Shown here in pieces: positions 7,712 to 15,094 of a stretch of DNA of 18,174 nt (position 1 is the first letter of the stretch; each line of letters opens with the position of its first letter). Under the pieces are notes generated by a model that did no database searches, was not told the origin of the DNA, and was given only the letters and a program-made list of their open reading frames with translations. Source of the DNA: Bacteroidetes bacterium QS_8_64_10. GTDB lineage: Bacteria > Bacteroidota > Rhodothermia > Rhodothermales > Salinibacteraceae. Location: positions 1 to 18,174 of the forward strand of contig PXTQ01000041.1 in NCBI GenBank assembly GCA_003022505.1. Direction: 5' to 3'. The position numbers and the translations under genes are program-made.

Positions 7712-7863
7712 GGCGAATTGGGCAATGTCATTTGTTAACCTGTGAACTTACAAATGCGACTGCTCGCAACATGTAAGCTACAACTTGGGGAAGCAGTGGG
7801 ACATTTTATTCCCTTTCGTTGTTAACATATCGTTGATTTCTACGCCTCTGGGTCGCTTTTGTC

Positions 7864-10381
7864 GTGGACGTCTTTCGCCGCATCGCGCGCTGGTTCGTGC
7901 TCGCCGTTTCCCTGCTGGCGCTCTACCCGGTGGGGCGGATGGTGGTGGACTGGATGCGCGTCTCGCGCGTGCTTGCCGAACCCGCCGTGCACGAAACCTC
8001 GCGCGCCTTCGACTGGGTGCTCTGGCAGGAACGCGACGGCGAGATCACGGCGGAGTACGTCTTTCCGAACGGCCCTGCTGACCGCGCCGGCCTTCGGGAA
8101 GGTGACGTGTTTTACGCGCTGGACGGCCAGCAGTATTTCAACGCCGGCGACCTCTCGCGCGTCGTGGAGAGCCTGCCGCCCGGCACCCCGCGCACCTACG
8201 AGGTGGTGCGCGACGGCGTCTTTGCCCGCGCCAACGTCGAGATCGCCCGATATCCGACGTTTCTGTACCCGCTCTCCAGCGCGCTCTGGCGGTTCTCAGT
8301 CTGGGGATTTACGCTCGCCGCCTTCCTGCACGTGCTGGGCCTCGCGGTCGCCGGTCCGCTGGCGCTGCGGAGTTCCCGCGCTCGCTTTCCGTTGCTGCTT
8401 ATCGGCGTCTCCTCGCTCTGGATCTTCGCCAACTGGTTCCGTCTGCTCGCCGTCGAGACGCTGGGACCGCCTGCCCACGCCACAACCTACGCCGTCGTCT
8501 TTCAGGGACTGACGGTGGTGGGCCTCGCGGGCTGGCTCGGCTTTCCCGCGCTGCTTTTGCGCAAGGTGATCGGCAGCCTGAGCCTGAAGCGGAGCGGACC
8601 GTTTCGCGGATGGGCGCTCGCCCTCTGGCTGCCGGTGCTGGTGCTGGGCGGCGCGGCGCTGGGCGCGGGCTTCTCGCGCGCCGTCGGGCCGTTTACGCTG
8701 GATGCGCTGGCCGGCCCGATTCTGTTTTACGCAGGCTGCTACGTGGCAGCAGCGGCAGCGCTGGTGGCGGCGTTCTCTTTCGCCCGGCCCGATCAGGCCC
8801 GGCAGCGCGTCGGCGGGTGGGGACGCGCGGGCAGCCTGCTTACGCTCGCGGGGGCTCTCGCCACGGCGCTGTTCGTGCTGGACGTAGCGTCGCTTCCGGG
8901 CGCGGCGGTGACGGACGCCGAGGCGGGCTGGTTCGTCGTCAGCGCGCAGCTTCTCTCGATTGCACCGGTAACGCTCGTCTCCCTCACCACGCTCAAGTAC
9001 GGCAAAGTGAGCCTCGTCATGAGCCGGGCGCTGACGTACCTCACCGTGCTGGGCCTCGTCTTTTTTACGTTCGTGGGCGGCATGGCGCTTCTGGACTCGT
9101 TCGTTGCCCGCCTGGATCTGCCGCGCTCCATTGTCGCCGGCCTCTACGTGGTGGTCTTGCTACTCGTCTTCGAGCGGTTGGCGCGTCGCCTGCGTCTCTA
9201 CGCGGCCTCGTTCTTCGCCACCGAGCGGGAGCGCACGCGCCGCCGCCTGCGCGGTTTTCAGGAAGAGATGCCGCGCGTGCTCGACCGCAAGACGCTGGCG
9301 CGCCGCGCCGTCGAAACGGTTGGGCAGGCGTTCGAGGCGCGCTCCGCCGTACTCTTTCTGCGCGCCTCTTCATCAGACGCATCCGAAAGCCGCTGGCAGT
9401 CGAGCACGTTTCACCCGGAGCCGCCGTACTTCACCGAGCGCACCTTGCGGCGCATCTGGCCCGATCTGAAGGAGAACGCCCGCATCTGGGCCGCCAACGA
9501 GGCCGTCAGCGAGCGCGCGTTGCCCGACGACACCGAGCAGGCGCTCCGCGAGCGCCACACGGCACTGGCCGTGCCGGTACGCGGCGACGACGAGCCGATG
9601 GGGCTTCTGGTGATGGGCGAGCGACGCGGCCACCGGCGCTTCTACAACCTGGAGGATCTGGACCTGCTGCGCACTCTCGCCACGCAACTCGCACTGGCCG
9701 CCGACCGCCTCTCGCTGGTGGAGCGCGAGAAGGTGCTGGCGAAGGAGAGCGCCGAGGCGCAGCTTGTGGCGCTCCGCACGCAGATCAAGCCCCACTTTCT
9801 GTTTAACGCCCTGAACACCGTCGCGGCGCTCATCGAGACGCGGCCCGACGCCGCCGAAGCCACCGTCGAGCATCTCTCCGCTATCTTCCGGCGCGTCCTG
9901 CAGACGGGCAGCCAGTCGTTCGTGTCGCTTCGAGAAGAACTTCAGCTCACCACGCACTACCTGCGCGTCGAGCAGGCTCGCTTCGGCGAACGCCTGCAGA
10001 TCGACGCTTGCCGAGAACGCCGTCAAGCACGGCCTGGCCGATCAGCGGGGCGGCGGCTCGGTGCGCCTCGCGGCGGTCCCCCACGACGACGGCGCAATCC
10101 CCGTCACGGTGGCGGACACCGGCGCGGGCATCCCCGCCCTCTTCGACGAGGGCGAACCTACGACGGGGGCGGCTCCGTTTTTCGGCATCGGGCTGCGCAA
10201 CGTGGCCGCGCGCCTGCGTCGCCGCTACGGGCGCGACGACTTGCTGCGCCTGACGAGCAGCCCGGAGGAGGGTACGACGGCTCGCCTCGTTCTGCCGCCG
10301 GGCCGCGACGAGGCGTTTGCGGGAAACGGCGAGGGCCGAACCGAACGCAACCTTGCGAAAGTAAGAAGGACTGTGGGATAA
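7864..10381 (+). pseudogene. LytS-type sensor histidine kinase (PDZ, multi-TM, GAF), internally deleted
   Basis: From GTG 7864 the product has a TM helix (residues 10-28), a PDZ-like domain (about 58-128; EYVFPNGPADRAGLREGDVF), some 8-9 further hydrophobic segments (about 143-438), a GAF domain (about 475-615) and a His_kinase dimerisation domain with TQIKPHFLFNALN, phospho-acceptor His644. After ERLQID (10006) the frame fails. The ATPase domain continues one frame over from 10007: LAENAVKHGL (N box), TGAGIP (G1) and GIGLRNVAARLRRRYG (G2), ending at 10381. About 20 residues (the region ending PPLxLQP in relatives) are missing, so a deletion of roughly 60 bp plus a frame change separates the His and ATP modules. 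The product as written could not autophosphorylate. It is the partner of the LytTR regulator 379 bp downstream. Confidence 0.82.
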
Positions 10382-10423
10382 GTTATTCGCTCTCATGTAG
10401 TCTGATGCACACCTCCGAAAACT

Positions 10424-10501
10424 CGTCGCGTGGCTCCGCCGCGCGACGCCGGATTTGGAGGCTCGGCCTCCAAAAACCGTTGCAAGGGCGGCAGAGCCGC
10501 C
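10424..10501 (+). other. Cluster of three short GC-rich hairpins
   Basis: Three hairpins follow each other: CGTCGCG/CGCGACG (10424-10448), CGGATTTGGAGGC/GCCTCC with AAA and CCG extensions (10450-10479, loop TCG), and GGCGGC AGA GCCGCC (10487-10501). They lie after the kinase stop and before the truncated copy of the large repeat. They could end kinase transcription or be REP-like elements. No T tract follows. Confidence 0.55.
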
Positions 10502-10562
10502 AATCTTTGCGTTTACTACGCTTCGCTCCGTGAACCTCCCGCTGGTCGGTTTCACGGCAGGG

Positions 10563-10683
10563 GGGCGACGAGCGCTCACCTTCCCCGTTCCCTTTTCGCC
10601 TTGCTCCGACGCTCTACGTTCCATTACGGCTACTCTCCTTTTGGCGGGCCAATGTTTAGAAACTCATGCCCGCCTCAGTAAAT
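10563..10683 (-). repeat. Large intergenic repeat, truncated copy 3
   Basis: On the minus strand this reads TTTACTGAGGCGGGCATGAG, then CTAAACATTGGCCCG, GGAACGTAGAGCGTCGGAGC, AAGGCGAAAAGGGAACGGGG and AAGGTGAGCGCTCGTCGCCC, matching 17428-17550. It then diverges at the hairpin loop, so the second arm is absent. Its conserved end lies 77 bp upstream of the response regulator ATG, the same polarity to a gene as the other two copies. Confidence 0.8.
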
Positions 10684-10760
10684 CCACGGTCCTAAACAGG
10701 CACCGTAAAAGACGCGACATGTTGCGTCTCAATTGTGGAATTACGCTCCTGAAAACGCTC

Positions 10761-11584
10761 ATGCTTAAAGCGCTTCTCGTAGACGACGAGCCGCCGGCCC
10801 GCCAGCGCCTGAAGAAGCTGCTGCGCCCGCTGGAAGGGGAGGGGCGCGTGCAGGTGGACGGCGGATCACGTCTCAACGTTTTTCTTCTGCATCGAAAGGG
10901 CCATCCGGCAGGTGCAACGCGCCTGCAGTTAAGCGCCCAAGCAAGAATTATCGGAGCGGCTTCGATCTGCTCCAGCGCCTCGATCCGGACGAGCGCCCCG
11001 CCGTCATCTTTGTAACCGCCTACGACGAGTACGCGCTTCAGGCGTTTGAGGAGAACGCGGCGGATTATCTGTTGAAACCCATCGACCGGGACCGGCTCCG
11101 CGAGGCCGTCGAGCGCGTGGAAGAGGCGCAGGGTCCGTCCGAGGAGCGCCTGGAGCAGCTGCTCGACTGGGTGGAGGAGCACGGCCCCGGCACCGACGAC
11201 GGCAGCGAGCAAGAAGAAAGCGAGCACCCGCATCAGATTACGGTGCCACACCGTGACCGCATCCTGGTCAAATCCACTGACGACCTCGTGATGGCCGAGA
11301 TCAAGGAAGGCATCGTTCGCCTGTTTTTTCTGGAGACCGCTGACGACGGTGGCGAGCAACTGCGGCAGTACATGGTCGATTACACACTCGATCAGTTAGA
11401 GTCCAACCTCGACGCCGACCGCTTCGCGCGGGTGCACCGCTCCACCATCGTGCAGGTGTCGCACATCCGGGAGATGATCTCGTGGTTCAGCGGGCGCTAC
11501 AAGCTCGTGCTGACGACGGGCCGCGAGGTGATTGCCAGCCGCCAGCGCTCCAAAAAGCTCAAGGAGCGCCTCATGCTGTCGTGA
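10761..11584 (+). pseudogene. LytTR-family response regulator with receiver domain interrupted by a 99-bp repeat
   Basis: The gene opens at ATG 10761 with MLKALLVDDEPPARQRLKKL (receiver start; the Asp-Asp acid pair is present). After EGRVQV it runs into a 99-bp repeat (10854-10952). The receiver resumes in another frame from 10958: GFDLLQRLDPDERPAVIFVT, AYDEYALQAF and YLLKPIDRD (Thr and Lys switch residues). The C-terminal LytTR DNA-binding domain (about 11235-11580) is intact: DRFARVHRSTIVQVSHIREM and GRYKLVLTTGREVIASRQRS. The stretch normally encoding the phospho-acceptor loop (LDIQMPG-like) is missing. It would be about 97-100 bp, so the repeat replaces rather than simply interrupts it. 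A hairpin at 11641-11703 follows. Confidence 0.82.
10854..10952 (-). repeat. 99-bp repeat, copy inside the response regulator
   Basis: Base-by-base reading shows this is the exact reverse complement of 11715-11813. Its left junction is in GTGCAG|GTGGAC. The unit's own end in the downstream array is ...GTGCA|GTGGAC, so GTGCA microhomology borders the junction. No terminal inverted repeats or target duplications are visible. Confidence 0.95.
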
Positions 11585-11640
11585 CGGGCGTTTGTCCAGG
11601 ATCGTGCTAAAGTAAGTGGGTCCGCAAAACTACTGCGGCC

Positions 11641-11703
11641 TTGGACGAACGACCAACGACGACGGACGACCGGGTCTCAAATTCGTCATCCGTCGTTCGT
11701 CAA
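11641..11703 (+). terminator. Hairpin after the response regulator
   Basis: TTGGACGAACGAC pairs with GTCGTTCGTCAA, and an inner GACGGACGAC pairs with GTCATCCGTC, enclosing CGGGTCTCAAATTC. It starts 57 bp after the stop codon. No T tract follows. A smaller CCGCA/TGCGG hairpin at 11622-11638 precedes it. Confidence 0.5.
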
Positions 11704-11714
11704 GCGAGATACCG

Positions 11715-11813
11715 GATAATTCTTGCTTGGGCGCTTAACTGCAGGCGCGTTGCACCTGCCGGATGGCCCTTTCGATGCAGAAGAAAAACGTTGAGACGTG
11801 ATCCGCCGTCCAC
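11715..11813 (+). repeat. 99-bp repeat, inverted copy downstream of the response regulator
   Basis: It starts GATAATTCTTGCTTGGGCGC and ends GATCCGCCGTCCAC. It is identical, inverted, to 10854-10952. The 762 bp between the two copies hold the regulator's C-terminal two-thirds. Confidence 0.95.
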
Positions 11814-11876
11814 TGCACCTGCCGGATGGCCCTTTCGATGCAGAAGAAAAACGTTGAGACGTGATCCGCCGTCCAC
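11751..11876 (+). repeat. 63-bp perfect tandem duplication
   Basis: Units 11751-11813 and 11814-11876 are identical: TGCACCTGCCGGATGGCCCT at the start and GATCCGCCGTCCAC at the end. The first unit is the distal 63 bp of the 99-bp repeat, so the 63-mer occurs three times in the window. The unit length is a multiple of three, but no start codon or gene is associated. Confidence 0.95.
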
Positions 11877-11993
11877 AGTCTGCGGTCATAGAGCAACGCG
11901 CTTTCGATAAAGCATAATTTGCATTACCCTATCGGTAGCATCCGTGCTCGAATCAGCATGACCCAATCGCCAACCGAAACTCACCCATTGCAC

Positions 11994-13253
11994 ATGGAAA
12001 CGTTCGTCAACGTACCCGAAGGCTCTCACTTTCCTCTCCAAAACTTACCGTACGGCGTCTTCGAGCGCCCGGACGACGGCGAGCGGCACGTCGGCGTGGC
12101 TATCGGCGACAGCGTACTGGACCTGGCGGTGCTGCACGAGCGCGGTCTCTTCGAGCACGACGCGCTCCGCGACGAGCGACCGTTCGACCGGCCCTCCCTG
12201 AACGCCTTCATGTCGCTGGGCCGCCCGGTGTGGCAGGCCGTCCGGGAGCGCGTGACACGGCTCCTGCGCGCGGACGAACCGGCGCTCCGCAACGACGAAG
12301 CGCTCCGCAACCATGCGCTCCTCGCCCGCGACGACGTGACGATGCTGCTTCCCGCCGAAATCGGCGACTACACGGATTTTTACTCCTCGAAAGAGCACGC
12401 CACCAACGTCGGCACCATGTTTCGCGGCGAGGAGAACGCCCTCAAGCCGAACTGGACGTGGCTGCCCGTCGGCTACCACGGGCGGGCCAGCTCCGTCGTA
12501 GCGAGCGGTACGGACGTGCGCCGTCCCTGCGGGCAGCAACGCCCCGACGACAACGCGCCGCCGGTCTTCGGCCCGACGAAGCTGCTGGACTTCGAGCTGG
12601 AGATGGGGTTCTTCACCGGTCCGGGCAACGCGCTCGGCGAATCCATCGCGGTAGAAGACGCCGAGGAGCATATCTTCGGCATGGTGATCGTCAACGACTG
12701 GAGCGCCCGCGACATTCAGGGCTGGGAGTACGTGCCGCTCGGCCCGTTCCTGGGCAAGAGCTTCGCCACCACCGTCTCGCCGTGGGTCGTTCCGATGGCG
12801 GCGCTGGAGCCGTTCCGCACGGGCGGCCCGGAGCCGGATCACGAGCCGCTGGAGTACTTGAAAGAGAGCGGTTCGCACGCCTTCGACATCCATCTGGAAA
12901 CCGCTATCCAGACGGAGGTGATGAACGCGCCGCACACCGTCTGCCGCTCCAACTTTCGCTACCTGTACTGGAGCATGGAGCAGCAGCTCGCGCATCACAC
13001 CGTCAACGGTTGCAACGTGCGTCCCGGCGACCTGCTCGCCTCCGGCACGATCAGCGGACCTACGCCCGACAGTTACGGCAGTCTGCTGGAATTGACCTGG
13101 CGCGGCGCGGAACCGCTGGACCTGCCGGGCGACGCGGGCGAGCGCACGTTTCTGGAGGACGGCGACCGCGTCGTGATGACCGCCTGGGCCGAGGGCGACG
13201 ACCACCGCGTGGGCTTTGGCGAGGCGACGGGCCGCGTGCTTCCGGCGCGGTGA
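11994..13253 (+). CDS. fahA: Fumarylacetoacetase
   Basis: This is the last enzyme of tyrosine/homogentisate degradation, hydrolysing 4-fumarylacetoacetate to fumarate and acetoacetate. From ATG 11994 (METFVNVPEGSHFPLQNLPY) the product is 419 residues, the family length. In-frame ATGs at 11958 and 11919 add unconserved residues. Catalytic and metal residues match the animal enzyme closely: D128, H135 and R144 in DYTDFYSSKEHATNVGTMFR, E201 and E203 in FELEMGFF, and D235 in NDWSARDIQGWEYVPLGPFL. SGTISGPTPDSYGSLLELTW is also typical. No other gene of the pathway (hpd, hmgA, maiA) is adjacent. A strong hairpin follows its stop. Confidence 0.96.
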   Translation: METFVNVPEGSHFPLQNLPYGVFERPDDGERHVGVAIGDSVLDLAVLHERGLFEHDALRDERPFDRPSLNAFMSLGRPVWQAVRERVTRLLRADEPALRNDEALRNHALLARDDVTMLLPAEIGDYTDFYSSKEHATNVGTMFRGEENALKPNWTWLPVGYHGRASSVVASGTDVRRPCGQQRPDDNAPPVFGPTKLLDFELEMGFFTGPGNALGESIAVEDAEEHIFGMVIVNDWSARDIQGWEYVPLGPFLGKSFATTVSPWVVPMAALEPFRTGGPEPDHEPLEYLKESGSHAFDIHLETAIQTEVMNAPHTVCRSNFRYLYWSMEQQLAHHTVNGCNVRPGDLLASGTISGPTPDSYGSLLELTWRGAEPLDLPGDAGERTFLEDGDRVVMTAWAEGDDHRVGFGEATGRVLPAR

Positions 13254-13258
13254 CGACG

Positions 13259-13310
13259 GGCACGAGAGGACGAATGGAGGCGAGGTATTTACCCTCCATG
13301 TTCTCGTGCC
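13259..13310 (+). terminator. Stem-loop after fumarylacetoacetase gene
   Basis: GGCACGAGA pairs perfectly with TCTCGTGCC, and an inner ATGGAGG with CCTCCAT, separated by a small internal loop and closed by CGAGGTATTTAC. It begins 6 bp after the stop, with pyrimidine-rich DNA (TACTTTCGTCCTCTTTT) downstream. Confidence 0.7.
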
Positions 13311-13370
13311 TACATACTTTCGTCCTCTTTTCCATTCGTGCCCTCGTTCAGACAGTTCGTCAGGCGGGCT

Positions 13371-13399
13371 GCCGCTTCCGGCAGAGCCGGCCTCGCGGC
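13371..13399 (+). other. Nested GC-rich hairpin
   Basis: GCCGC (13371-13375) pairs with GCGGC (13395-13399), enclosing CCGGC AGA GCCGG. The loop core GGCAGAGCC is identical to that of the third hairpin at 10487-10501, suggesting a small dispersed palindrome family. Confidence 0.5.
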
Positions 13400-13517
13400 A
13401 AACTGCCACTTCTGCTTGCCCCCTGACGCAATTGCTTAACGGTTGAACGGCGCTCGGTCAAAATGACAAACGAGTTAGTCTCGGCAGGCCGTGGCACAGA
13501 GGTTGAAAAGAAAAAGG

Positions 13518-13557
13518 AGCGAACACGAGCGCTCTTCGGAGCACTCGTTCTTTCGCT
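13518..13557 (+). promoter_or_regulatory. Hairpin just upstream of hsp20
   Basis: An arm AGCGAACACGAGCGCTC, a TTCG tetraloop and an arm GAGCACTCGTTCTTTCGCT pair with one mismatch in the inner 10 bp and a small bulge in the outer part. It ends 26 bp before the hsp20 ATG, so it probably lies in the 5' leader. It contains a GCACTC half-site reminiscent of CIRCE, but the full TTAGCACTC-N9-GAGTGCTAA operator is absent. It could act as a thermosensor-like leader or as an upstream terminator. Confidence 0.4.
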
Positions 13558-13583
13558 AACTACGAACTAACCTTCTACTTGCC

Positions 13584-14045
13584 ATGACACGCCTCGTACG
13601 TTTTTCCCCGACCTCTGAAATGCGCAGCCTGCAACGCGAAATCGACCGGCTGTTCGACAACTTTACGCCCGCTCGCAAGCGAGACGAAGGCGGCAGCGAG
13701 CCGGCCCCCGCGCAGCAGGCCAACTGGACCCCGCGCGTGGACCTCGCCGAGACGGAGGATGAGTACAGCATCCGCCTCGACGTGCCCGGCGTAGCGAAGG
13801 AGGACATCGAGATCAACTTCCAGGACAGCACGCTCAGCATCAGCGGCGAGCGCGTCACGTCCTCGAAGGAAGAGGAGTCCGACTTCGTGCGCGTAGAACG
13901 CAGCGCCGGTCGCTTCTTCCGCTCGTTTTCTCTACCGAAGACGATCAAGGAGAATGAGATCACGGCCGAGTACGACAACGGCGTGCTGACGATTCACGTC
14001 CCGAAGGCGGGGGAGAAGAAGCCGCGCCGCATCGAGGTCAACTAA
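13584..14045 (+). CDS. Hsp20 / alpha-crystallin-type small heat-shock protein
   Basis: This is a 153-residue ATP-independent holdase chaperone. The N-terminal arm contains an amphipathic helix (EMRSLQREIDRLFDNF, about residues 12-27). A linker and the alpha-crystallin domain follow (about 48-140): TPRVDLAETEDEYSIRLDVP, GVAKEDIEINFQDSTLSISG, RSFSLPKTI and the hallmark YDNGVLTIHVPK. The tail is EKKPRRIEVN, where a terminal IEV replaces a strict I-x-I oligomerisation motif. Length is normal. The ATG follows a T/C-rich leader with a hairpin but no Shine-Dalgarno sequence; a strong intrinsic terminator follows. It is likely monocistronic and stress-induced, though no heat-shock promoter could be identified. 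Confidence 0.95.
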   Translation: MTRLVRFSPTSEMRSLQREIDRLFDNFTPARKRDEGGSEPAPAQQANWTPRVDLAETEDEYSIRLDVPGVAKEDIEINFQDSTLSISGERVTSSKEEESDFVRVERSAGRFFRSFSLPKTIKENEITAEYDNGVLTIHVPKAGEKKPRRIEVN

Positions 14046-14119
14046 CGCCGGTGGGAATGAGAGAAGAACGTGTAGAACACACGCACCTTCGCACCTCCAC
14101 ACGTAGAGACCCACGAAGC

Positions 14120-14155
14120 AGCCCCGGTCGGGATGATCTCCCGGCTGGGGCTTTT
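14120..14155 (+). terminator. Intrinsic terminator of hsp20
   Basis: A 14-bp stem AGCCCCGGTCGGGA / TCCCGGCTGGGGCT (two G-T wobbles) with loop TGATC is followed directly by TTT. This is the cleanest terminator in the window, 75 bp past the hsp20 stop. Confidence 0.9.
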
Positions 14156-14403
14156 GGGGTTGAGGATGGTGGACCGCAGACAGCGGACAGCCGTTCTTCT
14201 TTTGCCATGAGCGAATTTAAACCCTGCTTGAGCATTGCATAGTGCAGGCTCAAGCGGTCATTTGATGTGAGAGACCTGTCAGTTTTCGAGTGAAGCGTTC
14301 AGTTCGCGCCGTGCTCGCCAAAAACGTAGCGAAGCATACATATGCTTGCTCCTCGCCTTCTAAACCTGAACGGTCTTTGCCCAATTTATCATTTGAATAC
14401 TGC
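14156..14403. other. Gene-free leader region with two inverted repeats
   Basis: There is no credible gene. GCTTGAGC (14226-14233) pairs perfectly with GCTCAAGC (14248-14255) around a 14-base loop. AAGCATA CA TATGCTT (14332-14347) is a compact inverted repeat 57 bp before the Nudix ATG and could be an operator. Both are only structural observations. Confidence 0.4.
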
Positions 14404-15020
14404 ATGGGGCGTCTGCGCAAGCAGTTGGCCGGGCCGCTGCCGGGCGTAGAGGCGCAGGCGCGCATGGCACCCGGCTCGCGCGCGAAGCCAGAGCAGGCGT
14501 CCGTCGAAGGCAAAGACTGCCGTGAGGCGGGCGTGCTGGTGCTCGTGTATCCGGGCGAGGACCGAGGCGACGGCGTGCTGGTGCTGACGGTGCGCCGCGA
14601 TCACCTGCCCGATCATCCGGGGCAGATCTCGTTTCCGGGCGGGGAACGCGAAGACAACGAAACGCTCGCGGAAACGGCGCTTCGTGAGGCGCGTGAGGAG
14701 ATCGCTCTGCCGTCCGAAAAGGTCGAGGTGCTCGGTCGGCTCACGCCGCTCTACATCCCGCCCTCCGGTTTTTGCGTCCATCCGTTCGTGGGCGTCGCGC
14801 CCGCCCGGACCTGCATGCCGCCGACGACGAGGTAGCCGCCATCCTGCGCGTGCCGCTGGCGCACCTGCTGGTTCCGGCGGTGCGGCAACGCGAGACGCGG
14901 TCGCTCGGCGGCGAGCCGGTGGAAGTGCCGTTCTACGCCGCGCGAGGGTACAAAGTGTGGGGAGCCACGGCGATGATGCTGGCCGAGTTGCTGGCGCTTT
15001 GGGAGAACAGCGAACAGTAG
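14404..15020 (+). pseudogene. CoA-pyrophosphatase-type Nudix hydrolase with a frameshift
   Basis: It starts at ATG 14404 with MGRLRKQLAGPLPGVEAQAR and continues MAPGSR, as in NudL/CoAse-type Nudix proteins that cleave coenzyme A and its derivatives to phosphopantetheine and 3',5'-ADP. The segment DHPGQISFPGGERED enters the Nudix box GEREDNETLAETALREAREE (RE and EE intact; the usual last Gly is Ala). The frame is right through HPFVGVAPA but then reads RTCMPPTTR and stops at 14833. One frame over, from about 14805, the natural continuation appears: PDLHAADDEVAAILRVPLAH to GYKVWGATAMMLAELLALWE, ending at 15020. One base appears lost near 14800-14807 in a C/G-rich run. Joined, it is about 205 residues, the family length. 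This is a real frameshift or a sequence error. Confidence 0.85.
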
Positions 15021-15094
15021 GCCTGGTAAGCGCGAAGCGAACGTGGAACGGTGATTTCTCGTTATGCTGTCAGCGATAGGCCTGAAAACGCGCG

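Noticed and set aside
10854..11813. Template/variable repeat pair of a diversity-generating retroelement
   Set aside because: The two 99-bp copies are identical, with no adenine-specific differences, and no reverse transcriptase is present.
10854..11813. Insertion sequence or composite transposon
   Set aside because: No transposase, terminal inverted repeats or target duplications are found in or beside the 99-bp copies.
11751..11876. CRISPR-like repeats
   Set aside because: The two 63-bp units are directly adjacent with no spacers and there are no cas genes.
11715..11876. Integron attC site
   Set aside because: A GCTTAAC box fits RYYYAAC, but no matching GTTRRRY partner or integrase is seen.
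12045..13409. Long minus-strand open frame (454 codons)
   Set aside because: It is antisense to fumarylacetoacetase, whose catalytic residues are all visible; composition bias explains the open frame.
13518..13557. CIRCE operator for HrcA
   Set aside because: Only a GCACTC half-site is present; the symmetrical 9-bp arms with a 9-bp spacer are absent.
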